A stretch of 64,000 nucleotides of DNA from Balamuthia mandrillaris (Eukaryota > Discosea > Longamoebia > Balamuthiidae). The notes beneath the pieces were generated by a model, which was not told the DNA's origin, made no database searches, and saw nothing but the letters and a program-made list of their open reading frames with translations. Location: the NCBI GenBank assembly GCA_031835245.1, contig JAVKOQ010000121.1, forward strand, positions 62,001 to 126,000. Direction: 5' to 3'. Both the position numbers and the translations under genes were made by a program. Of the stretch, positions 9,730 through 18,870 are shown piece after piece; position 1 is the first letter of the stretch; each line of letters opens with the position of its first letter.

Positions 9730-10869
9730 TTACACGGTCTCCGAACGATGTTTGCGAAGGTCGGTCAAACTGCTGAATATCTTTCCGAGTTTGAGGCTTC
9801 TGCTCAACCTTCTGTCCGACCTCGTCGTGGCGGGCAGCTTTACATGCTCGGTGGGCGAGTTTGCAGACTGCGAGCGCGGTCTAGGGAAGTTCAAAGGCGG
9901 GACAGGCCGGTCCACCTCGTCGAAGAGCTTCTCGCTGGACCGGCTAAGGGCAAGGGAGAAGCGTCTGCTCCTTGGTCGCTTGGCTTTGGCCTCACCCAGA
10001 CACCGCGCCGTCCGTGTCCTCTCCAATGGAGCCGCCCTCGCGAAGGCTTTTTCCATCGTTTGGGCTTCTTTCTTGTGTTTTTCTTGGGAAGCGGGGTCAG
10101 GAGAATAATGTTTCAGCAGCTCCAATGCGCTTTTCCTGTAAGGGTTGGAGCTCTTTCTTCCAGGTGATGTAGTTGGAGAAGAGATAGGAGAGGAGGAAGT
10201 GGAAGAGGAAGGAGAGGCAGAGGCAGAAGAAGAAGCAGAAGAAGTATTCTTCGGGGATTTGCTGTCCTGCACCGTTTTGCGCCATTCCTTTAGTTCATTG
10301 GCCCATTCTTCCTTGGTGAAAGCTTTCGACAGAGAGGTCAACGAACTTTCCCGCGTCAGTTTTTGAGGCCGGGAGGCCGCCAACCGTTTCAGTTTTTCGA
10401 TGCTGGTCTCTCGTTCAGAGGATGTCGGGGAGGGATTCCGTTCTTTGTATTCCTCTTCCGTCTCTTTTTTTGGGTTTTCCTCTTCGTCCTCGTCTTTGTC
10501 TTCTTTCTCTATCTCTTCTTCTGTCGTATCTTCTTCACTTTCTTCCTGCGCAGTTTCATTGTTTTCTCTTTTGACAGTTTGGAAGGAAGAGGTGGAGGAA
10601 TGGGGGGATGTAATGGGAGTGGGAGTGGGTTTCCTGAGGTGAGGGTCAGGCACCCAGCAGGGGTCCTCGTAGTCCTCGCTCCACTCGTCCTCTGAGCTGG
10701 AGTCCTCCGTGGTGGACGAGAGCACGTCCTCGCTGTAGCTGCTGGCCAGGTTGAGGACCATCAGGCTATGTTTTTTGGTGAGTTTTTTGTTGGGTTTTTT
10801 GGCCCCCACAGGAGCCCGTCTGGTTTTCACGCTTGTGTCCGAAATACGAAGCACCCTTGGGGACAACAT
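9730..10869 (-). CDS. Disordered Ser/Glu-rich protein, function unknown
   Basis: A single 379-residue open frame without introns. I do not recognise a domain. The order is a short basic start, an acidic Ser/Glu block (about 45-70), a long Glu/Lys/Thr segment (100-145), a possible amphipathic helix with conserved-looking aromatics (AFTKEEWANELKEW, about 187-200), a Ser/Pro run, and a basic Ser/Arg C-terminus with several RxxS sites (RRFSLALSRSS, RSQSANS, RRLSRSLKLG). The composition suggests a phosphorylated scaffold or regulator, which is inference only. Codon use matches neighbours and the frame is long and clean, so it is likely a real gene. Confidence 0.6.
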   Translation of the reverse strand: MLSPRVLRISDTSVKTRRAPVGAKKPNKKLTKKHSLMVLNLASSYSEDVLSSTTEDSSSEDEWSEDYEDPCWVPDPHLRKPTPTPITSPHSSTSSFQTVKRENNETAQEESEEDTTEEEIEKEDKDEDEEENPKKETEEEYKERNPSPTSSERETSIEKLKRLAASRPQKLTRESSLTSLSKAFTKEEWANELKEWRKTVQDSKSPKNTSSASSSASASPSSSTSSSPISSPTTSPGRKSSNPYRKSALELLKHYSPDPASQEKHKKEAQTMEKAFARAAPLERTRTARCLGEAKAKRPRSRRFSLALSRSSEKLFDEVDRPVPPLNFPRPRSQSANSPTEHVKLPATTRSDRRLSRSLKLGKIFSSLTDLRKHRSETV

Positions 10870-11430
10870 TTCAACGCGTGTGGTGGTGTGGTATGTTCTG
10901 TTGGTTTGGTAGTTTCTTTATAGAAACTGGAGGAAAATGAAGAAGAAATAGTTTAAGACAACAGAATGTTGATGGAGGACGCCTTTGCTTTTTTTTTTCC
11001 GATCTTCCTGCAATAAGCGACACGCATATTACACCATTTTCACCATAAACAGGTGCTGTTTTGTGAAAACTCAAAGAAAAGAGAGCTTTAACGAAGAATG
11101 CATCTAAAGGTTTTCCAGGGTGCCGCCACCAATCACCGCCCTGATTTTTATCAATTTTCTGCGATTTTCTGTGCAAATCGTCTCCTTATAAAGAGAAAAA
11201 TTCTTTCCTTTGCCTTATTAAGGAAACTCATCACCGATAATTATCCAAATAAGGACCACAGGACAGCTGTTGCCCCTAACAACGCATCCCTTCTTTGCGT
11301 TACCAAATGGAAAAATGTGTGCTATAGTGCTTTCACGCAAACGAAACTTTACGAGCGAACACATATACCTTACCGCCTAATTTTATTATTGTCATCATCC
11401 TGTATCCTCGTTACGTTGTTCCCTGAAGTG
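10870..11430. promoter_or_regulatory. 561-base upstream region, no gene seen
   Basis: Lies between the start of the disordered-protein gene and the stop of the PH/SMP gene, both minus strand. AT-rich with no long frame of either strand that looks coding. It is presumed to hold the promoter of the downstream gene. A T-run at 10990-11000 and an AAATAAGG stretch near 11250 are the only notable patches. Confidence 0.35.
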
Positions 11431-11896
11431 TTAATATCCTGTTCCACCGCTCGAGGGAAGAACAGGATCAGGAACGGGGGCTTTAGGAAAGAATCGATTG
11501 GGATAGAGAAACTTCTTGCGGATGGTCTTCTCGATGATCACCGAGAGCAGTTTTTGGACCTGAATGCCCAACCCGGTGACGCCGCACGCGAAGCGAACGG
11601 TGGGCATGGTCTCGAAGGAGAGCCAGGTGGGCCTCAGCCCTGTCTTGCCTGTGAAGCCCAGGATGAGCGTGCCCGCAAACTCCAAGTCGGAGAGGGTGAT
11701 GTCCATTGCCATGATCTTCTTCTTGGTGGTCGCTTTGATCTTTAATGCCATGTTGGGTTTTATGTTGAGCTCCACTTTGGCTTTGTTGTTGCTGACAAAG
11801 TATGGATTGACGGAGAAGATGGCTATTATGTTTTGGGTCAGTAATGATCGAGAAAGAAAAGATGACAGAGAGAGAGAGAGAGCGAGAGAGCGAGAG

Positions 11897-11935
<39 letters not shown>

Positions 11936-13329
11936 AACAAGGAGAGAAAGAGAGAAAACGGGATAAACATAAATTCAGGAACAGGGAAGAGAGAGAGAGA
12001 GAGAGAGAGAGAGAATGTCCGTACAATTAGATGAAGTCGTAGGATCAGGAGGAGGAGGCAACGTTAAATCGAGAATGGAGATGGAGATAGGAGCGCCTTC
12101 TTCCTTTAGTTGAACGCGTAACATAGAGTTCAGTGTGTGAATGATCACATCCTTAAAATCAAGTATGTTGAACTGCTCTTCTCCGATGGAGACTTGAGCT
12201 TTATGTTTCGGTTCCTTTCTTTCTTTTTCTCTTTGTTTTGCTTTATCCTTCTCTTTCTGTTTCTCTTTGCCTTTGTTCGTGCGTTTCGTGGGTAATGGAA
12301 GATTGGAGGATGGAGAGAAGACCGCCATTTTCTCCTCTGGAGTCAACCAGCGGCAGTAATGGTTGGAATAGTAGTAATGTGGAGCGCCGGCAGGAAGAGC
12401 TGAGTTGACGGCGTGAATGAAGGAGCCTGTGCCTATCTTCTGCATCTTTGTCCGTATCCTCTCTTTTTGTTCAAAATAAAGTTTGTTTTTAGGGACACGA
12501 AAGAGAGAGAGAACGAAGGTGAGAGAAAGAAACCATTTTTACACAAGTTAACGGCAATGTACTCCATTAATGTTTTGATAACTTCATGTTCGTAGTTGAC
12601 GTTGAACAGGCTGATAATGGGCCGAACAATGCTTTTGTGATCAAAGAGAGGTTGCGCTGATTCTGCATCAATAACATACATAAGTTAATATCGGGTTCTG
12701 AACAGAGAAATAAAAACAAGGGGAATGGATTTCATACCACTCTTACAAAGAACACAGAGAATGGTGAGTACTCCAATTGTCACTCCTTCTTCTTTCTTGT
12801 TTGCAATCGCAGCCTTGCAGTTCAGCGGTGAGAAAAGGTCTTTTATTTTGTTCACCAGTTTCATTCGTATTTTTTTGTTCGTTTTGTTAGCGAGAAAGGG
12901 AGAGAGAGGGAGAGGGAGAGGGAGAGGGAGGGAGGGAGAGAGAGAGAGAGAGGGAGAGGGAGAAACAGAGAGAGAGAGAGAGAGAGAGAGACAGAAAGAG
13001 AGAGAAAGTGAGAAACAGCGCGTACCTTTCAGAGTCTGCTTGCTAAACCCAAGCGTTTCCAACGATCCTTCGCTGGCAGCAGCATCCACAAACAAAGCCA
13101 ACAGCTGCAAAGCCTTTCTTTGTACAGCTGAGTTTACATCAGTACGAATGCTTAGTTCCACCGCGATCGCACAGTACTTGTTGTGGAATGTAGGTTTTGG
13201 TGTGCGGCCGCCACCTCCACTTCCACCAGTCGGTTTGACACGACTGTCCATCATCTTCTTTTTTATGTTTTCTGGTATGAAAAGACTTTAGACACAGAAA
13301 ACAAATGGTCGACCATGACAGCAGAGAAC

Positions 13330-13367
<38 letters not shown>

Positions 13368-13812
13368 GAATGGATGAGAGGGGACATTAACCATCAAACG
13401 CAATGAACCAATGAATGAAGCAATCCAGGATGGTAACGATGAGCTCTGTGGGAGCAGCGGTAGAGCTAAGCCAAGACAACAACAGATCCTGCGTCTCTCG
13501 GTAGTACTCTGAGGGCTAAGCTAATCAGCACAAGCACAAAAACAAAACGCAACGTATAAAACAACGAAAAAGTTGTCATAAGATTCCCCACCAGAAAGAA
13601 GGGAATGATCCATCAAAGCAAATGCCACCGCCAATTCTCTACGTATAGCAACGTCGGTATTCTTGTTGCCTCCTGCCATTACACGAATGAACAACAGAGG
13701 AAACGAGGATAGGCAAAAAAGGATGCAGAAGGTATAACAGAAGAAAGAATGAAGAGAGGACAGCCAATGAAAGATGCACAATGTAAGAAGAAGAACGAAA
13801 AAGAAAGAAAGT

Positions 13813-13843
<31 letters not shown>

Positions 13844-14954
13844 AACAAGAAGAACAAGAGGAACAAGAAGAAGAAAGTAAGCAATAGTACCTATTTGCAA
13901 GAATAATTGCATGATGGTGTCTTTGTAGCGATGATTGCTTTCAGAGGGTCGCAGCAGAGGTGTCAGCTGTTGGACGCAATCCCGTTGATACTCGTAGTCA
14001 TCCATGTCGGGTGAGCTCAAAACTTGGATGACCTCCTCTGTCAGCACAGGAGCTGTGCTGTTGTTCGAGCCACAACATAATTGAACGCAAGTGATCCACC
14101 CGCTGTATTATTGTTAGCGAAAGAGGAGAGAATAGAAAGAATGGAGAGAGCAGAGAAGAGCAGAGAGATGAGAGACGAGAGACGAGAGACAAGAGAAAAG
14201 AAGCGAGGGACGAGAAGCAAAAGTAGAAAGCAGAGCAAGAGAAGAAGCGAACGACGAAGAGAGCAAAGAAGAAGAGAAGCAGACACAAAAGAGAAATAAG
14301 GAAGTTGAGGGTGACAAAAAACATACCTTCTGTCCTCTTCGGTAGGACAAGCCAGTTCATAGACGCGACCACCCTTTTTTTTCGTGCAAACAAAACGAAA
14401 AAGATGAACAACAAAACCAAAACCACAAAACAAAACAAAAAACATACCTCTCCCAAATCAATTCTCCACATGAACTGCTTTTCGCCATTCACGCGAGGAG
14501 AGGACGAGGTCGTGGAGGCAGAAGAGGCAGCCGGTTGCGAGGACGCGCTCCCTTCCGCGTTCTTCCGCTCCTCTTTGGGGGAGAGGCTGTAGACCTGATC
14601 GGCCTTCACATGGGAGAGGTCGATGGTGCCCAGCACGTTGGCATCCGCCTTGTCCGAATTCTCCTGCAGCTCCTTGGTCTTGAAGTAAAAGATCTTCCGG
14701 GGTCGCTCGTACAAAACGAACCAGCGCCTCTTCCACGCCTTGAAGGGGTCCTTCTCGCCTTTCTTCAGCATGTACCCGCGGCGCACCACCCGGGCGTTAC
14801 CGTTCTTGGCCCCAGGGTAGGCCAAACGGCCGGAGCTGGTCCCCACCAGGGAGGACAGGCCCAGGGCGTTCAGCGGCTGCCACAGAGCGGAGGCCGACCA
14901 CGACTCCCTCGCACTGGACCTCGGAGGAGGAGGAGGAAGAGCAGAGGCAGACAT
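11431..14954 (-). CDS. PH – helical repeat – SMP lipid-transfer protein (TEX2/Nvj2-like)
   Basis: Predicted membrane-contact-site lipid transporter. Ten exons join in frame to 756 residues: 14954-14448, 14373-14327, 14102-13891, 13672-13592, 13508-13392, 13271-13026, 12839-12738, 12662-12534, 12462-12025, 11822-11431. A PH domain spans about residues 57-190 (GYMLKKGEKDPFKAWKRRWFV at its first strands, YELACPTEEDR and W in the closing helix). Residues ~205-520 look like all-helical armadillo/HEAT-type repeats. From about 565 an SMP-like fold appears (IKPNMALKIK, MDITLSDLEFAGTL, VTGLGIQVQKLLSVIIEKTI). PH plus SMP is the arrangement of TEX2/Nvj2, but the helical repeat block between them is unusual, and no N-terminal transmembrane anchor is visible. 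The SMP call rests on pattern and order rather than on a catalytic motif. Confidence 0.7.
11866..11934. repeat. (GA)n/(CT)n microsatellite in an intron
   Basis: Alternating GA with a few AGCGAG interruptions inside the last intron of the PH/SMP gene; CT on the sense strand, adjoining the acceptor side. A second GA run lies at 11987-12014 in the same intron. Confidence 0.9.
12896..13015. repeat. Compound GA-rich microsatellite in an intron
   Basis: Interrupted GA, GGGAGA and GGAGAA units fill most of the intron between exons 6 and 7 of the PH/SMP gene. The sense strand is almost pure pyrimidine. Confidence 0.85.
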
Positions 14955-15353
14955 TGCGGGCTATAACCTTCTCTCCTTTTTGCTTTCTTTCGCCAAATGG
15001 TGCAGTGCTGCAGAGAAGGTGGACGAAAGGAGGGGTAATGTTGCAGCTTTTCTGCAGGGTTAATTATTGTCGACATCTACGAAGCACGCTGGTTGGGCTC
15101 CAAGATAGGTCAATTGCTGCAGCGCTTCTGGTCCTGGGCTGCTCTCCTCTCCTCGCTCGTCTCCTCTTCTCTGCTCTCCTATCCTCTTCTCTGTTCTTCT
15201 CTTCTCTTCTCTTCTCTCTCTCTCTCTCTCTCTCTTTTCTGCTATCGTTTCTCTCCTCTTCGATGGAACAAAGTGTAACTCTCTTCATCCGTTAAAAAAA
15301 AAAGGCGTGCTTTCTTCAAGAAGAATCTTTTTTCTTTGTTTTCTTGTGTGTAT
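14955..15353. promoter_or_regulatory. Upstream region of the PH/SMP gene with GTCGAC and a CT microsatellite
   Basis: 399 bases between two minus-strand genes. A GTCGAC palindrome sits at 15069-15074, about 115 bases upstream of the ATG. A CT-rich repeat (15195-15240) carries TCTTCTCT units. No gene seen. Confidence 0.35.
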
Positions 15354-15848
15354 TTAAAGAATGGTTTTGGAGGTGCGCAACCGGGCCTTCACCAGCTCGT
15401 TCTCGCGCTCCGAGATGACGGTGACCATCTTTCTGGGCTTCACGCGGAAGGCGGGGATGAAGCGTTCCGACTGGGTGTAGTAGCGCACCACGCCTGGCAC
15501 CTGGGCGTAGAGGGTGTGATCCCTGCCTTGCCCTACCCCCAAACCGGGGAATATCCTGTTGCCCCTCTGTCGCATGATGATCTGGCCGGGGTGCACAAAC
15601 TCCCCGTCCCACTTCTTGGGACCCAGGAACTTTGGGTTGGCGGCTTGGGAGGTGTTTCTGGTCTGGCCGGCCGCTTTCTTGGTGGCGAATCGTTTGAAGA
15701 TGGTCTCCACTGGGCCGGCAGAGGAGATGGCCGTGGCATCGTGGTCGCCGCGGCGGAGAGTGGCGGCCAGGCCGCCGTAGATCTTGGATGAAGCGGCAGT
15801 GCCACGCGTGAGCACTCCGGGCGAGGAGCGGGCGCCTAACGACAGCAT
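15354..15848 (-). CDS. Mitochondrial large-subunit ribosomal protein bL27m
   Basis: Component of the mitochondrial large ribosomal subunit near the peptidyl-transferase centre. A single intronless frame of 164 residues. The first ~52 residues are rich in Arg, Ser and Ala with few acids, as expected for a mitochondrial targeting peptide. The bL27 core starts at FATKKAAGQTRN and continues with PKFLGPKKWDGEFV, PGQIIMRQRGNRIFPG, GVGQGRDHTLYA and GVVRY, all diagnostic for L27. A ~35-residue extension follows, as common in mitochondrial forms. It is divergent from the SET/MYND gene with about 185 bases between starts. The name is a family assignment; a plastid origin is unlikely because nothing else here is plastid-like. 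Confidence 0.93.
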   Translation of the reverse strand: MLSLGARSSPGVLTRGTAASSKIYGGLAATLRRGDHDATAISSAGPVETIFKRFATKKAAGQTRNTSQAANPKFLGPKKWDGEFVHPGQIIMRQRGNRIFPGLGVGQGRDHTLYAQVPGVVRYYTQSERFIPAFRVKPRKMVTVISERENELVKARLRTSKTIL

Positions 15849-16034
15849 CTCTTTCTTCTTTCTTCTTCTACTTTATTTTTGTTGTGAGTTTCGTAGTCGT
15901 CGTCAGCTTTTCCTTTTGTAATGATTCATGACGTGAGCAACTTTATCATGTCGACATCATGTCGACAAATGAGTGTCAACCAAAATTCATCGTGTCGACG
16001 TGATTTGTTCGGTCTTGCAAGTGATGAGAGAGAG
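15849..16034. promoter_or_regulatory. Divergent promoter with three GTCGAC palindromes
   Basis: Short space between bL27m (-) and the SET/MYND gene (+). ATGTCGACAT (15948-15957), ATGTCGACAA (15959-15968) and GTGTCGACGT (15992-16001) lie within 55 bases, and a TGACGT half site is at 15928. The SET gene frame is open through this region from an ATG at 15921, so part could be coding; I prefer the ATG at 16035 because the motif cluster looks regulatory. Confidence 0.45.
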
Positions 16035-18505
16035 ATGGATGGAAAGGACTTGGAGTACCTCGCCGCGTTCTTTCCGGTAGAGATCCATCATGAGGGAGGT
16101 GCACCTACGCGCGGCACGCACCTTGTGGCCACGCGGGCCATTGAAGCCGGGGAGCTCATCCTCGTCGATCGGCCGCTCGTTTTCGCGCTGGAGGACAAAG
16201 AAATCAACCGTCACTGCGGCCATTGCCTTGCCCCTCTCGCCAAGAAAGATGCAACTTCCACCAACACAAACCAGATTTCTTGTAAGTATTTTAAAACTAG
16301 TTGTTCTTGAGCTTCTCCTCTTTCTTTCCTTGCTTCTTTCTTTTTCTTACTTCCTCTTCTCATCATCATCATCATCAAGGCGGTTGTGGCTTCGCCACCT
16401 TCTGCTCTGCGACGTGTGCGGCTCGTTGCGAGCTGATCCACCGCTTGGAATGTCCGGTGCTCCTCTCCCTCGAGAAGGAGCAAAATGGCAAGGACGCGGC
16501 GCCGAAGCTAGACTCCCATCTCCGTCTCCTGCTGCGCGTTATGCTGCTATTAACCTACGAACGTGCAGTCGTTATGAGGACAAAGGAAGAGGAGAAGCAA
16601 ACGGCGAGACACGTTGCAGAGGATAGAGGGGAAGGGAGCCTAGAGAAGAAGGGTTCCGTAAGATGCTCAACCACGTCGTTTGGTGCTCAAGTGGGTTCTT
16701 TGATTAGCAACAAGGAGAGAATGTCAGCAACGAACCTACAAGAGATTAAAACGACCACTCTTTATCTTCTTCAATTCGTTCATCAAGCGTTTTCTTCTCC
16801 TCCTTCATCTTCTTGTCCTGATTCCTCTGCCTTCTCTCCATTTCGTCTTCTCAACTCTTCCTTTGCATCCACGATGGTTCCTGATTTGGAGGAATGTATG
16901 GAGGTCTTGTGCCGCATACAATGTAATGCATTTGGAGTCTGTGATGTTTGGGGCGAATGCAAAGCTTTAGGACTCTATACTCGCTACGCCAGTTTCTTCA
17001 ACCATTCTTGCTCTCCCAATGTTGGCATTTCCTTCTCTCCTTCTGCTTCTCTTTCTTCTTCAAGTGACGACGAAGATGACGAAGAAGAAGGAGATGAGGA
17101 GAACGCAGAAAATAAAGAAGATGAAGAAGAGCGAATGTGGGGACTGAAGTGGAGAGAGTGTTTCAGTGCACCGAGAGCACAGCTCTACGCAAGAGCGGCA
17201 GAGGCCATTGAAGCTGGAGAAGAGCTTCAAATAAGCTACATCTCGATGTACAAGTCTCGTCATCAACGACAAGCTTATCTATTGCAAAAGTACTGCTTCC
17301 TTTGCCAATGTAGACGATGTCAAAACGAACAATGGGCCCTGCGCGATCGGTATATCACTGCGATTCGTTGTCAACTTTGTTCACCTTCTCTTGCTTCCGC
17401 TACTTCAACTCCAACGTCAGCTTCAACTTCTTCTTCTTCTTCTTCTTCTTGTTCTTCTTGTTCTTCTTCTTGTTCTTCTTGTTCTTCTTCTTGTTCTTCT
17501 TGTTCTTCTTGTTCTTCTTGTTCTTCTTGTTCTTCTTGTTCTTCTTCTTCTTCTTGTTGTGCTTATTCTTCTTCTTCCTGTTCTTCTTCTTCTTCTTCTT
17601 CTTCTTCTTCTTCTTCTTCTGCTCGTTCGAATGAAGAAACCGATGGATGCTTTTTCGAAAAAGATATTGATGGGAGCAGTAACGGTGATACGACTGTGCC
17701 TGAAGAACAAAGCAGAAAGAAGAAAGAGATAGATACAGTGAATATATATCACGACCTTTGCAGAAAATGTGGAAAACAAGCAAACGTTCATCTATTTGAA
17801 GCCGTGCAACAAACACTCTTTCAAGAATACAAGCAACTCTTTTCATTCTACAACATAACGAACAAAGAACAAATCTTCCAACGAAGAAGTTTGATAGAGC
17901 GAATGGAAGAAGTTCATAGACAAGCATGCGAACAGCTTCATCCATTCCACTTTCTTTTGTTGAAGTTGGACAGCACTCTTATGAACTGGTATAAGAACTT
18001 GCGTATCTCGCTGGAAGCTACAAACAACAGCAGCGAGGATGGCGAAGACAAAAATAAAAGAACTTCGATAGCGTTGGATAAAGAGATTTACTTTGCAAGA
18101 AGAGCAATTGCTTGCATGGAGTATATTTACGGATGGAATGATTCTCATAAACAACTGTTGCACGATAAAGCGGATGAAGAGGCCAAAGCATCTCGGACTC
18201 CTCCACATTGTTGGTTGGCGTCTCATTACCTTTCACTCAGTTCTGCTTTATTACTGCGAGAAGCCACTCTTCAATGTGAAGGTACTCTGTCTCTTTCTCT
18301 TTCTCTCTCTGTCTCTCTCTCTCTGTCTCTCTCACTACTATGAACGTTCATACCAACAGGTAATACAAAGCAACAAGTGATAAAACAAAGTTTGAGTTTG
18401 GTACAAAGGGCTTATGATGCTTTAGTCGTATGCGTTGGCGAAGAGCATCCACTTAGCGTGAAGACTAGGCAAAGACTACTCTTCTTACAGCATCTCCATC
18501 CATGA
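16035..18505 (+). CDS. SMYD-like SET/MYND protein lysine methyltransferase
   Basis: Predicted S-adenosylmethionine-dependent lysine methyltransferase. Exons 16035-16281, 16380-18281 and 18360-18505 join in frame to 764 residues. The SET domain opens with GTHLVATRAIEAGELIL, is interrupted by a MYND zinc finger (HCGHC, then ISCGCGFATFCSATC), and resumes at GVCDVWGECKALGLYTRYASFF with the catalytic NHSCSPN motif and a YISMYKSRHQRQ segment. Post-SET cysteines CFLCQCRRC follow. Large insertions include an acidic run after NHSCSPN and a ~65-residue Ser/Cys tract (17427-17622) between IRCQLC and CRKCGK. A helical TPR-like C-terminal region resembles that of SMYDs (EEHPLSVKTRQRLLFL). An in-frame upstream ATG at 15921 would add 38 residues. 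Confidence 0.87.
17427..17622 (+). repeat. TTC/TTG trinucleotide tract coding poly-Ser/Cys
   Basis: About 196 bases of (TTC)n with regular TTG interruptions, read as TCT/TGT codons giving runs of Ser with Cys every third or fourth residue. It is in frame within the SET/MYND protein. Confidence 0.9.
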
Positions 18506-18629
18506 CCCATCTTCCTCCTCATCCCTCTTCGCTCAGAAAAAACAGAAGAAAAAGCAGAAAAGAAAATCAATACTTAGCTCATCATATGAAACCAATCCAA
18601 ATGGTTTGGTCTATCTCTCCTCCTCTCAT

Positions 18630-18670
<41 letters not shown>

Positions 18671-18870
18671 TTAACTTTTGTGGTTGCTCTCAACTTTTAG
18701 AACCGGCACAGGGAAAACTCCACAAACAGCAGCGGGTTTATTGCCCTTCAACTTCGCGAAAACATTATTGTTCGGTTCGGAGTTGAATTGGGCCACCTTG
18801 ACTTTAACAATCGGTGAAGAGACGCTGCGTTATCCTTACAAAGAATCATTACAACCACGCGTTCGGCGGT
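18506..18870. other. Tail-to-tail spacer with CT microsatellite
   Basis: 365 bases between the SET/MYND gene (+) and the LRR/BTB gene (-). Contains a (CT)n run at about 18630-18667. No gene or RNA element recognised; it should hold both polyadenylation regions. Confidence 0.45.

Noticed and set aside
17400-17945. Lys/Asn-rich minus-strand frame opposite the SET/MYND gene
   Set aside because: Produced by the TTC/TTG tract read backwards.
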